Origin: Paenibacillus bovis
Lineage (GTDB): Bacteria > Bacillota > Bacilli > Paenibacillales > Paenibacillaceae
Length of the DNA: 64,000 nucleotides
Reading direction: 5' to 3'
Assembly: GCF_001421015.2 (NCBI RefSeq)
Contig: NZ_CP013023.1
Location: 1,543,501 to 1,607,500, forward strand
The first letter of the stretch is position 1. The number at the start of each line of letters is the position of its first letter. Both the position numbers and the translations under genes were made by a program. Of this stretch, positions 36,609-44,336 are shown in pieces. The notes beneath the pieces are model-generated. The model searched no databases and was not told where the DNA came from. It saw only the letters and a program-made list of their open reading frames with translations.

Positions 36609-37664
36609 ATGGTTTTGTTTCAGGATATCACCATAGAAGAACTGCTGAAGAAACGGGCCAGCGGCGAGATGACAACGATCGATGTACGTTCGCCGTCGGA
36701 GTACCGGAATGCCAGTATTCCGGGCAGTATTAATATTCCTTTATTTAATGATGAAGAACGTGCAGAAGTCGGTACTATCTACAAGCAGGTCGGTACCGAA
36801 CAGGCCAAAACGCGCGGACTGGAAATTGCTTCGGCCAAGCTGCCTGATTTTATCGCTCAATTCCAGAAGATTGATGGACCCAAAACAGTCTTCTGCTGGC
36901 GGGGCGGGATGCGCAGCAAAACAACAGCAACAGTCCTATCATTGATGGGTGTACAGACGTACCGGCTAGTCGGCGGTGTACGTGCGTATCGGCAGTGGAT
37001 TGTGGAAGAACTCGGCCAGCTGCAGCTGAATACGCCGGCTTTTGTACTAAATGGGCATACCGGCAACGGCAAGACACTCATGCTGGAAAAGCTGCAGCAG
37101 CAGGGTTATCCGGTTATTGATCTGGAAGCTATGGCAGGTCATCGTGGATCGGTGTTTGGCGGGATCGGTCTGCAGGTGAATAACCAGAAAGCTTTTGATT
37201 CTCTGCTGATTGAACGTCTGAACGAGATTGGCAAGGCTCCATATATTTTGTTCGAAGCCGAGAGCCGGCGTATCGGCAAGATCGAAGTGCCTGCCTTTTT
37301 ATTGGACAAAAAAGAGCAGGGTGTCCATCTGTGGGTAGAACTGCCGATGACTGAACGTGTACGGCATATTATGGAAGATTATCGTCCGGCTGAGCACAAG
37401 GAAGAATGTCTGTCTGCTTTCCAGCGGATCAAGGCACATATTCACCAGCCGATTGGTGTGCAGATCGAAGAAGCGCTGCATGGAGATCAGTATGAGCAGG
37501 CTATCGCTCTGCTGCTGGAATATTATTACGATCCCAAATATCAGTATTCTGCAGACAAAATGAAAGACACCCGGCGGGTCATTATTGAGGCTGGTAATGT
37601 GGATGAAGCCGTAAAAAAAATAAAGGAACACCTTACAACCTTAACGAATACAGTGCAGAGCTGA
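36609..37664 (+). CDS. mnmH: tRNA 2-selenouridine synthase
   Basis: A 351-residue enzyme (MnmH/SelU/YbbB) that converts 2-thiouridine to 2-selenouridine at the wobble base of some tRNAs with selenophosphate. The N-terminal rhodanese domain (IDVRSPSEYRNASIPGSINIP near 23-43) has the reactive Cys in VFCWRGGMRSKT near 97. A P-loop follows (NGHTGNGKT near 148-160), then DLEAMAGHRGSVFGG. AAGGAG precedes ATG 36609; TTG 36615 has better spacing and is an alternative. The frame is open upstream to 36462 without support. Confidence 0.92.
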   Translation: MVLFQDITIEELLKKRASGEMTTIDVRSPSEYRNASIPGSINIPLFNDEERAEVGTIYKQVGTEQAKTRGLEIASAKLPDFIAQFQKIDGPKTVFCWRGGMRSKTTATVLSLMGVQTYRLVGGVRAYRQWIVEELGQLQLNTPAFVLNGHTGNGKTLMLEKLQQQGYPVIDLEAMAGHRGSVFGGIGLQVNNQKAFDSLLIERLNEIGKAPYILFEAESRRIGKIEVPAFLLDKKEQGVHLWVELPMTERVRHIMEDYRPAEHKEECLSAFQRIKAHIHQPIGVQIEEALHGDQYEQAIALLLEYYYDPKYQYSADKMKDTRRVIIEAGNVDEAVKKIKEHLTTLTNTVQS

Positions 37665-37692
37665 TAGTGTATTTTCTATAAATAAACATGAT

Positions 37693-37771
37693 AAAAAGCC
37701 GCTCGTTCGGCAGCATCACACGATACTCCTCAGAGAATCGCTGTAGTCCATGCTGCCGGGCAAGCGGCTTT
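37693..37771 (-). terminator. Long hairpin, best read as a minus-strand terminator
   Basis: Nested stems: AAAGCCGCT with AGCGGCTTT (37695-37703 / 37763-37771), CGGCAGCAT with ATGCTGCCG (37708-37716 / 37750-37758), and an inner CGAT-CTC / GAG-ATCG hairpin near 37721-37740. On the minus strand five T residues follow. It could also serve mnmH on the + strand, although the + side has only three T. Confidence 0.75.
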
Positions 37772-37779
37772 GTTGGTTA

Positions 37780-37902
37780 TCAGGTGTATTTGGGATTAGT
37801 GCCGTATTGATTCTCGTCATATTGACTGTCCTGGCTCCAGTGTGCTGACCAGTAGGAATATCCAGAATTCGGATCGACTGGCTCTTCCCCGAAAGCCAAC
37901 AT
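37780..37902 (-). CDS. Possible small protein (40 residues)
   Basis: A 41-codon frame on the minus strand, ATG 37902 to TGA 37780, encodes an aromatic and acidic peptide (MLAFGEEPVDPNSG, then YWSAHWSQDSQYDENQYG). It ends 9 bp before a strong hairpin with a U-run on the same strand, which suggests a real transcript. No ribosome binding site is visible upstream of the ATG and a stop lies just before it. No family recognised. Confidence 0.4.
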   Translation of the reverse strand: MLAFGEEPVDPNSGYSYWSAHWSQDSQYDENQYGTNPKYT

Positions 37903-38109
37903 ACTTTTTTAAAACACTAATGTACCAATTCATCGAATAACCCCGTATATATGTAATTTAACCTACTAATTAGTAACATGAATAAATGGAAATTGGAATA
38001 GCTGGAAGAAGTAGAAATACATAATACGCGAATTGAATAATAGTTGGATTTGATTTACTCTTACAATAGAGTGTGTCAATTCCTGTATATATCGGAAGCA
38101 TGCACACGG

Positions 38110-38440
38110 GAGATGTGTATGAATAGGCGAGAGAAATCGATTCATATACATCCTATTGCAGCAATCAAACAATTTTTGAAGGAACATTTAAATATTGGCG
38201 TGAATGAGTTATATTATGAATGGGGAAGGTTAACGCAGAAGTGGGCTTTTTCTCTATGACTCCTCAGGAGTTCGTATCGTAATCATGGTCATCTTTCGAA
38301 AGGGTATAACCGTACTTCTGGAAAAAGAACCATATTATCGGAGGAGAAAAATAGCCGTATTCAACCAGGCGTAAGGCTGAATACCATTCTGCATAAGCAG
38401 TACGGTCAGGAGATATGCTTCCTGCAAATCACAGGATCTT
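38110..38440 (+). pseudogene. Decayed copy of a DUF2294/MpsC-like gene
   Basis: Two fragments match the intact copies at 39080 and 39941. The first, IKQFLKEHLNIGVNELYYEWG (38160-38225), aligns with LRSFLQEHLEMEITDMYYDWG. The second, VIFRKGITVLLEKE (about 38288-38330), aligns with VVFRQGIIILIEKE, followed by LNTILHKQYGQEI similar to LDTVLGKSVADLY. The middle (over 60 codons) is missing and stops interrupt the frame. As with the intact copies, a hairpin and a receiver-domain gene follow. Confidence 0.75.
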
Positions 38441-38556
38441 TAAATCTACTGGAATTCCAATACACATCATATAGTAATATTCATTGATAACCAAACGACA
38501 CGAAACAAAAAAATAGCTGTTCGGTAATAATTCAGACATGGTACATGCGCTGATAT

Positions 38557-38609
38557 TAGGCCGGGGAATGGATGAAATACACAACTCCTTTCTTCGGCCT
38601 ATTTTTTTT
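38557..38609 (+). terminator. Terminator before receiver protein 1
   Basis: TAGGCCG (38557-38563) pairs with CGGCCTA (38595-38601), then eight T residues. Its flank (TTCAGACAT ... ATGCGCTGA) is repeated before receiver protein 2 at about 40666-40687, evidence that the module was duplicated. Confidence 0.82.
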
Positions 38610-38625
38610 GAAAGGATGATTATAA

Positions 38626-39009
38626 TTGGAGCAAGACCAGATGAATGTTCTCTATATCGGCAGCGAACGCATAAATCTGGCACTGATGCGATCATTGTTC
38701 AGAAAAAAGCTGACGGATCTGACGCTACTGGAAGCAGAGGATACTGCCAAGGGTATAGAAATTGCCCGCGCTCACCAACCTGTACTGATTATGATCGATA
38801 TTGAATTTCCGGTAGAACACAAGTATGATATTCTCCCTGTTCTGCAGTCCTGCCCCGATACCTGTGGCATTCCTGTCTGGGCGATCAGTGCCTGTGCTTT
38901 TAACGACGAGATTGCCAAAGGAATACAGGCTGGATTCAACCGTTATATTACCAAACCGATTGACCTTGAACAATTTATACAACGGATACGGATGGATATA
39001 GCAATCTAA
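38626..39009 (+). CDS. Stand-alone response regulator receiver domain 1 (acid pocket altered)
   Basis: A 127-residue single receiver domain, TTG start 38626 with AAAGGA upstream. It keeps the phospho-acceptor Asp in LIMIDIEF (near 57), the Ser/Thr position in AISAC and the Lys in YITKPID. The usual acidic pair after the first strand is missing (LYIGSE instead of LYIEDD in its paralogue at 40763), so phosphorylation may be weak or absent. No output domain. It follows the decayed MpsC-like gene and precedes two intact ones. Confidence 0.8.
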   Translation: MEQDQMNVLYIGSERINLALMRSLFRKKLTDLTLLEAEDTAKGIEIARAHQPVLIMIDIEFPVEHKYDILPVLQSCPDTCGIPVWAISACAFNDEIAKGIQAGFNRYITKPIDLEQFIQRIRMDIAI

Positions 39010-39079
39010 GTGATGCAGATATATCCCAACTGAATAACGGTTGTATCCTACCAATTTAGCTGGGAGTGTGTAATAGTCA

Positions 39080-39757
39080 TTGAACCACAAAAATATAATC
39101 ACCCAAGCCACCAGTTATACCACCAAATTATTAAGGAACCGATTCGGCAAGGGGCCGGAATCGGTCTCTATCTATCTGTGCGACAGGTGTATTGTCCTGC
39201 ATTTGAAGAACTTCCTGAGTCCGGTGGAGAAGTTTCTGCTGAGCCAGGAAGAGGAGCAGGCTTTTCGTCATACCCGCGAGCTGATTATGAAATCACTGCT
39301 GCCCGAGCTCCGCACTTTTCTTCATGAAAAGCTGCAGTTAGAAGTTAAGGATATGCATTATGATTGGGGGCTGTACAATGCTTCCGGGGTTGTCGTCGGC
39401 TTGCTTCGTACCGACCGGGAAATGACGCTGGATTATCCAGGCAAGGAGGAGCTGCATCAGCAGGTTATCGGAGTGACCAGCGAACTGCAGAAGCCTCCGG
39501 AATGGATCGATTCCTGGTGGATTAATCCGAGAACGCTTTTTATTTTCCGTCAGGGTCTAACGATTTTGCTGGAAAAGGAATTTATTGGTCTAGGCTTTGA
39601 AAATATGCTGCGAATGACCAAAGGCAAGCTGGAAAAGACGCTGCTGGAGGAACATGTACAGGTGGAGCAGATTTTTCATAAAAAGGTATCGGATCTATAT
39701 GTAGACTGGAGCTTTGATCATGACCACAGCATGATCATTTATACATTCGAGAATTAA
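39080..39757 (+). CDS. Tandem DUF2294/MpsC-like domain protein 1
   Basis: A 225-residue soluble protein. Its N-terminal half (about 8-112) fits the DUF2294/MpsC-N pattern: GKGPESVSIYLCD, IVLHLKNFLSPVEKFLL and DMHYDWGLYNASGVVVGLL. The second half (about 120-225) looks like a divergent repeat (LFIFRQGLTILLEKEFIG, DLYVDWSFDHDHSMIIYTFE). DUF2294 proteins are usually about 120 residues, so this is a two-domain form. TTG 39080 follows GGGAGTG. The role is unknown; neighbouring receivers suggest signalling. Confidence 0.75.
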   Translation: MNHKNIITQATSYTTKLLRNRFGKGPESVSIYLCDRCIVLHLKNFLSPVEKFLLSQEEEQAFRHTRELIMKSLLPELRTFLHEKLQLEVKDMHYDWGLYNASGVVVGLLRTDREMTLDYPGKEELHQQVIGVTSELQKPPEWIDSWWINPRTLFIFRQGLTILLEKEFIGLGFENMLRMTKGKLEKTLLEEHVQVEQIFHKKVSDLYVDWSFDHDHSMIIYTFEN

Positions 39758-39940
39758 TGGATAGTTCTGGTCATCTATTGCAGGAATATTCTTCGGCCTG
39801 CCTATCGAAAAAAATCGCTTATTTCCAGCAGTTAGAGTATACTGGATACTGATTACTCGGATTCCGAAGTTGAGCAGCACTGTATCTGACCCCGACGGAT
39901 CAAGAGTCTTCCCTTTCTATATCCTATGGGGGTGTAAGTA

Positions 39941-40615
39941 TTGAAATATAGGCAGTTTATCAGTCAGGCCACCAGTTTTACGACCAAGCTGTTACGTAAC
40001 CGGTTTGGCAAAGGTCCACAGTCGGTAAACATTGCCCTTAATGATCAGTGTATTATTTTTCATCTGCGCGAGTTTATCAGTCCGGTGGAGAATTTTTTGC
40101 TGAGTCAGGAAGAGGAAGAGGCTTTCCGATATACAAGAGAGCTGATTATGAAATCCATGCTGCCCGAACTCCGATCTTTTTTGCAGGAACATCTAGAAAT
40201 GGAAATTACCGATATGTATTATGACTGGGGAATGCATAATGCTTCCGGGATTATTGTCGGTCTGCTGGAAGCCGGCTGGAAGGATACCCTGGATTACGAA
40301 GGCAGGGAAGCCGTACATGCCCAGATTATCGAAGTGACCCGACATGTGCAAAAGGCACCGGAAATCATTACGTCCTGGTGGGTCAATCCCAAAACATTAG
40401 TCGTCTTTCGACAGGGTATAATCATACTGATTGAGAAAGAACTAATCGATCTGGGGCTGGGAAGTTTGCTGAAAACAGCCAAACGCAGGCTGGAAAAGCG
40501 AATGCTTCTGCAGGCGGTCCAGCTGGATACCGTGCTCGGGAAAAGCGTCGCCGATCTATATGTGGATTGGAACTTTGATCAGGATCATAGTGTTATTGTA
40601 TATATTTTTGAATAA
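39941..40615 (+). CDS. Tandem DUF2294/MpsC-like domain protein 2
   Basis: A 224-residue paralogue of the protein at 39080, similar along its full length (ATSFTTKLLRNRFGKGPQSV, ISPVENFLLSQEEE, DLYVDWNFDQDHSVIVYIFE). The start is TTG 39941 after GGGGGTG. The 183-bp gap between the two shows no feature. A strong terminator and an intact receiver protein follow. The tandem arrangement points to recent duplication within the module. Confidence 0.75.
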   Translation: MKYRQFISQATSFTTKLLRNRFGKGPQSVNIALNDQCIIFHLREFISPVENFLLSQEEEEAFRYTRELIMKSMLPELRSFLQEHLEMEITDMYYDWGMHNASGIIVGLLEAGWKDTLDYEGREAVHAQIIEVTRHVQKAPEIITSWWVNPKTLVVFRQGIIILIEKELIDLGLGSLLKTAKRRLEKRMLLQAVQLDTVLGKSVADLYVDWNFDQDHSVIVYIFE

Positions 40616-40690
40616 ATCATATGCGCATTGAGTAAAGTGCGATGAACTGAATAGATCGGTAATATCTTCAGACATACGATGCGCTGAGAT

Positions 40691-40740
40691 AGGCCGAAGA
40701 GAATAAGAACTCCATGTTCTTTCTCTTCGGCCTTTTATTT
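40691..40740 (+). terminator. Strong terminator after the MpsC-like pair
   Basis: AGGCCGAAGAGAA (40691-40703) pairs with TTCTCTTCGGCCT (40721-40733), with an inner AGAAC/GTTCT stem, then TTTATTTT. It is related in flank and stem to the hairpin at 38557. Confidence 0.93.
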
Positions 40741-40762
40741 TATCGAGAGGAGGGGGAAGCCA

Positions 40763-41155
40763 ATGATTTCAGCTTCAAAAGAAATTTTGTATATTGAAGA
40801 TGATGAGCTGAGTATGTTAACGATGCGTCTTATTTTCAAGAAAAAATTTCCGGAATTTACTTTGTTGGAAGCCACTACAGCAAAGCAGGGAATAGAAATG
40901 GCGATCAAGCATCGTCCATTCCTAATTATGCTCGATATTCTGCTACCTGATATAGATGGATATGAGAGCCTGCAATACCTCCAGCGCCATCCCCATACTT
41001 CCGGAATTCCGGTCTGGGCTGTTACCGCCTGCGCGCTAAGCAGTGATATCCGCAAAGGAAAAGAAGCTGGATTCGAGCGCTATATTACCAAACCGATTAA
41101 TATGAAAAATTTGATCGAGTGGATGAAAACGCATACAATGAATGCAAAAGTGTAA
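40763..41155 (+). CDS. Stand-alone response regulator receiver domain 2
   Basis: A 130-residue CheY-like protein with all receiver residues: acidic pair in LYIEDDELS (near 10-18), phospho-acceptor Asp in LIMLDILLPD (near 58), Thr in AVTAC and Lys in YITKPIN. There is no output domain, so it should act by protein contact. AGGAGGGGG precedes ATG 40763. It is a paralogue of the protein at 38626. No histidine kinase is encoded in the window. Confidence 0.88.
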   Translation: MISASKEILYIEDDELSMLTMRLIFKKKFPEFTLLEATTAKQGIEMAIKHRPFLIMLDILLPDIDGYESLQYLQRHPHTSGIPVWAVTACALSSDIRKGKEAGFERYITKPINMKNLIEWMKTHTMNAKV

Positions 41156-41404
41156 AGGCGGGCATTGCAATCTACAGCAGTTATAGGTCTGCGTACAGAC
41201 ACTGCAGCGTGTGAAGCCAAGCAGATGATTATTTACAATCCATTACTTGTCGTGACATTTATAAATCATCTGCAGAAAGCTTGAGCCACTATCATACTTT
41301 CTGTAATTATTTTTGGATAAATTCATATTGTCCCCAATTCATTTCGTGATACAATACATAAAGTCTATTAACGAACATGCAATATAGGAAGGACATTCAC
41401 ACCC

Positions 41405-42046
41405 ATGACACAACCCCCGTTTATCGCCGTAGAAGGTCCAATCGGTGCCGGCAAAACAACCCTGTCTTCCATGCTGGCGGAAGAGCTGAATCTCCCTATT
41501 ATTAAGGAAATCGTCGAAGAGAATCCTTTTCTCGGCAAATTTTATGACAATATCGATGAATGGAGTTTCCAGCTGGAAATGTTTTTTCTCTGCAATCGGT
41601 ACAAGCAGCTGGAAGATACCGGGGTACAATACATTTCCCAAAATCAGCCGGTCATCTCGGATTATCATATCTATAAAAACATGATCTTTGCCGAGCGTAC
41701 ACTCAAAGGAGTCAAACGGGATAAATACCGTCAGATCTACCATGTGCTGACCGATGATCTGCCCAAGCCGGATATTATTATCTATATTCGTGCGAGTCTG
41801 GATACTCTGCTGGCCCGGATCGAGAAGCGCGGCCGGGTATTCGAGGAAGCGATGGATACAGCGTATCTGGAACAGCTGATGGCGGATTATGATGAAGCGA
41901 TGGCTTCGATTGCCCTGAGCGAGCCGGAGACGAAGATTATTACGATTGATGGAGACATCATTGATTTTGTGGAAAACCGGGAGCAGTTTCATACGATTGC
42001 TTCTCAACTAAAGGAGCTTATACATGAACGAATACAACATACCTGA
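41405..42046 (+). CDS. dgk: Deoxyguanosine kinase
   Basis: A 213-residue deoxynucleoside kinase for purine deoxynucleoside salvage. It has P-loop GPIGAGKTT (near 11-19), the substrate-binding EIVEENPFL and WSFQLEMFFLCNRYKQLED, and the DYHIYKN motif near 90; these match Bacillus Dgk closely. The lid region with RIEKRGR is present. The ATG at 41405 has a modest GGAAGGA site. It overlaps the sister kinase by 23 bp, so the two are translated together as a Dgk/Dck pair. Confidence 0.9.
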   Translation: MTQPPFIAVEGPIGAGKTTLSSMLAEELNLPIIKEIVEENPFLGKFYDNIDEWSFQLEMFFLCNRYKQLEDTGVQYISQNQPVISDYHIYKNMIFAERTLKGVKRDKYRQIYHVLTDDLPKPDIIIYIRASLDTLLARIEKRGRVFEEAMDTAYLEQLMADYDEAMASIALSEPETKIITIDGDIIDFVENREQFHTIASQLKELIHERIQHT

Positions 42047-42704
42047 AAATGCGCTGATCACGATTGCCGGAACAGTAGGGGTCGGCAAGTCTACACTGAC
42101 TGCGGCACTGGCAGAACGCCTGAACTTTAAAACATCCCTTGAAAAGGTTGATCATAATCCGTATCTAGAGAAGTTCTATCACGACTTCGAACGCTGGAGC
42201 TTCCATCTGCAGATTTACTTCCTGGCGGAGCGGTTCAAGGAACAAAAGCATATCTTCGAAGCAGGCGGAGGGTATGTACAGGATCGCTCGATCTACGAGG
42301 ATACCGGCATCTTTGCCAAAATGCATGCAGATAAAGGAACGATGTCTGCTACCGACTATGAGACCTATACCAGCCTGTTCCAGGCGATGGTGATGACTCC
42401 CTATTTCCCGCATCCGGATGTACTGATCTATCTGGAAGGCAGCCTGCCGTCGATCCTGACACGGATTCAGCTGCGTGGACGCCAGATGGAGATTGAGACC
42501 GATGTGTCCTACTGGGAGCAGATGCACGAACGGTATGTATCCTGGATCGGAGAATTCAATGCCTGTCCGGTACTGCGTCTGAATATTGATGAGTATGATG
42601 TGAATGATCCGGCTTCCGTCGATCAGATTTTGCGTCAGGTGAGTGAATCCATTGCCTCTTCTCGTGCCAGCAAATCAGGCAGTGAAGCAGAACTGAGCCG
42701 ATAA
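42024..42704 (+). CDS. dck: Deoxyadenosine/deoxycytidine kinase
   Basis: A 226-residue partner of dgk. P-loop GTVGVGKSTL (near 14-23), HNPYLEKFYHDFERWSFHLQ, YVQDRSIYEDTGIFAKMH (the DRS motif) and the lid LRGRQME are typical of Bacillus Dck. AAGGAG at 42011-42016 lies inside dgk and precedes ATG 42024. The last 20 residues are Ser-rich and probably disordered. A terminator at 42846 ends the operon. Confidence 0.9.
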   Translation: MNEYNIPENALITIAGTVGVGKSTLTAALAERLNFKTSLEKVDHNPYLEKFYHDFERWSFHLQIYFLAERFKEQKHIFEAGGGYVQDRSIYEDTGIFAKMHADKGTMSATDYETYTSLFQAMVMTPYFPHPDVLIYLEGSLPSILTRIQLRGRQMEIETDVSYWEQMHERYVSWIGEFNACPVLRLNIDEYDVNDPASVDQILRQVSESIASSRASKSGSEAELSR

Positions 42705-42845
42705 TATAACCGACTTCTTTTTTTTGCACAGTAAAAAGTGTAAAGAATATATAGACGGTATCGACTGCATTCAAATAAATAAATGCCTTGAAGATTGCGC
42801 CCTGCTTGTGAATAGTTAGAAGCAGTCTGCCAAAGGTATATCTGG

Positions 42846-42874
42846 GAGTCCTGATCCTGATCAGGGCTCTTTTT
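42846..42874 (+). terminator. Terminator of dgk-dck
   Basis: GAGTCCTGATC (42846-42856) pairs with GATCAGGGCTC (42859-42869), then TTTTT. Confidence 0.88.
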
Positions 42875-42997
42875 GTCGTTATCAAAGTGCCTTGGAAGTA
42901 CAGTGATAACCGGGTTTGGCATGAAGCCTAAAGTTCTTTTCCGATTCAGTCGAAATAGGTAGAGAAGATATATTTCCTGATGAGGATGATTAGAATA

Positions 42998-43579
42998 ATG
43001 AATCGATATAAACAGAAAGTCGATAAGGAGCGCAAAAATTTTTGGAGACGTGAACAAGGATTTACACTCGTTGAAGTCATGGCAGGTATTGTGATTTTAT
43101 CGGTGGTGGCTATGATGGCGATGACCTTTTTCAGCAGTTCGCTCTCCTACAGCAAAATCAATGAGAACAAGACAGTGATGGTCAATCTGGCACGTAATGC
43201 ACTTGTCTATGCGGAAAAGCAGGATTTTGCTGCCTGGAAGCAATATTTTGTAACCAGTAATAAATCCGAGGTGACCGGCATGGCCTGCCTGAGCGGGAGC
43301 GCCTGTAGTCAGTACAGTTTCCTCGTACCCAATTCCAGCCCGGAAGTGCTCGCCCGTGTACTGAATCCGAGTGTAAACGGAGTTAAATATACGGTGACTA
43401 TCCGTTATCAGAAAATGTCTTCTTCATCGGCAGCAGCCTTGCCAGCATCGGTCGCGAATATCAAGAATGATACCAATTATTTGCTGCCGATTGTTGTCAG
43501 CGTTCAGGGACCTGAACATCAAAATGGCATGAGCGGGACAAGTGTGGAGGGATATATTACCAATGAAACTATTCGTTGA
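42998..43579 (+). CDS. Type IV minor pilin 1 (class III prepilin)
   Basis: A 193-residue protein with a type IVa prepilin leader: basic N-terminus, cleavage after Gly21 in REQG|FTLVEVM, Glu at +5 and a hydrophobic helix (GIVILSVVAMMAMTFF). The outer domain has one cysteine pair (GMACLSGSACSQ). PilD (55998) should process it. The start is uncertain: ATG 42980 and 42986 are in frame too, and none has an ideal ribosome binding site. The stop overlaps the next gene by 17 bp. First gene of the type IVa pilus locus. Confidence 0.85.
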   Translation: MNRYKQKVDKERKNFWRREQGFTLVEVMAGIVILSVVAMMAMTFFSSSLSYSKINENKTVMVNLARNALVYAEKQDFAAWKQYFVTSNKSEVTGMACLSGSACSQYSFLVPNSSPEVLARVLNPSVNGVKYTVTIRYQKMSSSSAAALPASVANIKNDTNYLLPIVVSVQGPEHQNGMSGTSVEGYITNETIR

Positions 43580-44219
43580 ACGGCTGCGCAGCCAGAACGG
43601 ATTTACGTTGATCGAAGTGCTGGCTGCCCTGCTGATTACAGGCATTATGACAGCGGTCATCTATGCAGTAGCGGTATTCGGTCTGCGTAGTTATTTGCAG
43701 ATCAATGGAGAAAATATTCTACGTGCGAATGGTGATATTCTGACTTCGTCGATTATTACACAACTATACGATTTTGCACCGGAAAAGGTACGCCAGATTA
43801 CAAGTGGAGACCACCCGGTCGGTATCCGGCTGGAGCGTGCGAGTCAGCTGTCCGGTTCACCAGCGGGTGATATGGAAATATCGGATATTTATATCTATGG
43901 CGGTGTATTGTATATCGGCAAGGTGCAGCAGATTGCTGCAGTCAACAAATCAGTACTGTCTTCCGGACTTCAGCTGCCCTCCGATGCTGCACCGGGATCA
44001 CTTCTGCATGATAATAACCATGACGGTGTGGATGATCTGGCGAGAGCTGTAGTGCTGGAAAACCGGCTTCAGCTGGACAGCGGCTCCACGATCGCGATTC
44101 AGTCGCAGGACGGCAGTACCTTTTATACAACAGGTATTATTAATGTGCTGCTAGATCTGTCCAATGACAGTCAGGGTCAAGATCAGCAGATGACTCTGGA
44201 AAGCAGCTTCGGGTTTTAA
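43563..44219 (+). CDS. Type IV minor pilin 2 (class III prepilin)
   Basis: A 218-residue prepilin: SQNG|FTLIEVL with cleavage after Gly13 and Glu at +5, then a hydrophobic helix (ALLITGIMTAVIYAVAVF). The outer domain has no cysteine. ATG 43563 is preferred with GGAGGG at 43545-43550; the GTG at 43542 would overlap it. It resembles PilW-type minor pilins in size and in standing just before the PilX-like gene. Confidence 0.83.
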   Translation: MKLFVERLRSQNGFTLIEVLAALLITGIMTAVIYAVAVFGLRSYLQINGENILRANGDILTSSIITQLYDFAPEKVRQITSGDHPVGIRLERASQLSGSPAGDMEISDIYIYGGVLYIGKVQQIAAVNKSVLSSGLQLPSDAAPGSLLHDNNHDGVDDLARAVVLENRLQLDSGSTIAIQSQDGSTFYTTGIINVLLDLSNDSQGQDQQMTLESSFGF

Positions 44220-44336
44220 AAGAATGCAGGGTACAATTGTCGGCTGTATGAATTAACAATCAGCATGTATACCGAACGCTTCCACGCAATAGCTGAATGG
44301 GAAGTTATTAAGGATATTGCAGGGAAAGGCTGGCTT

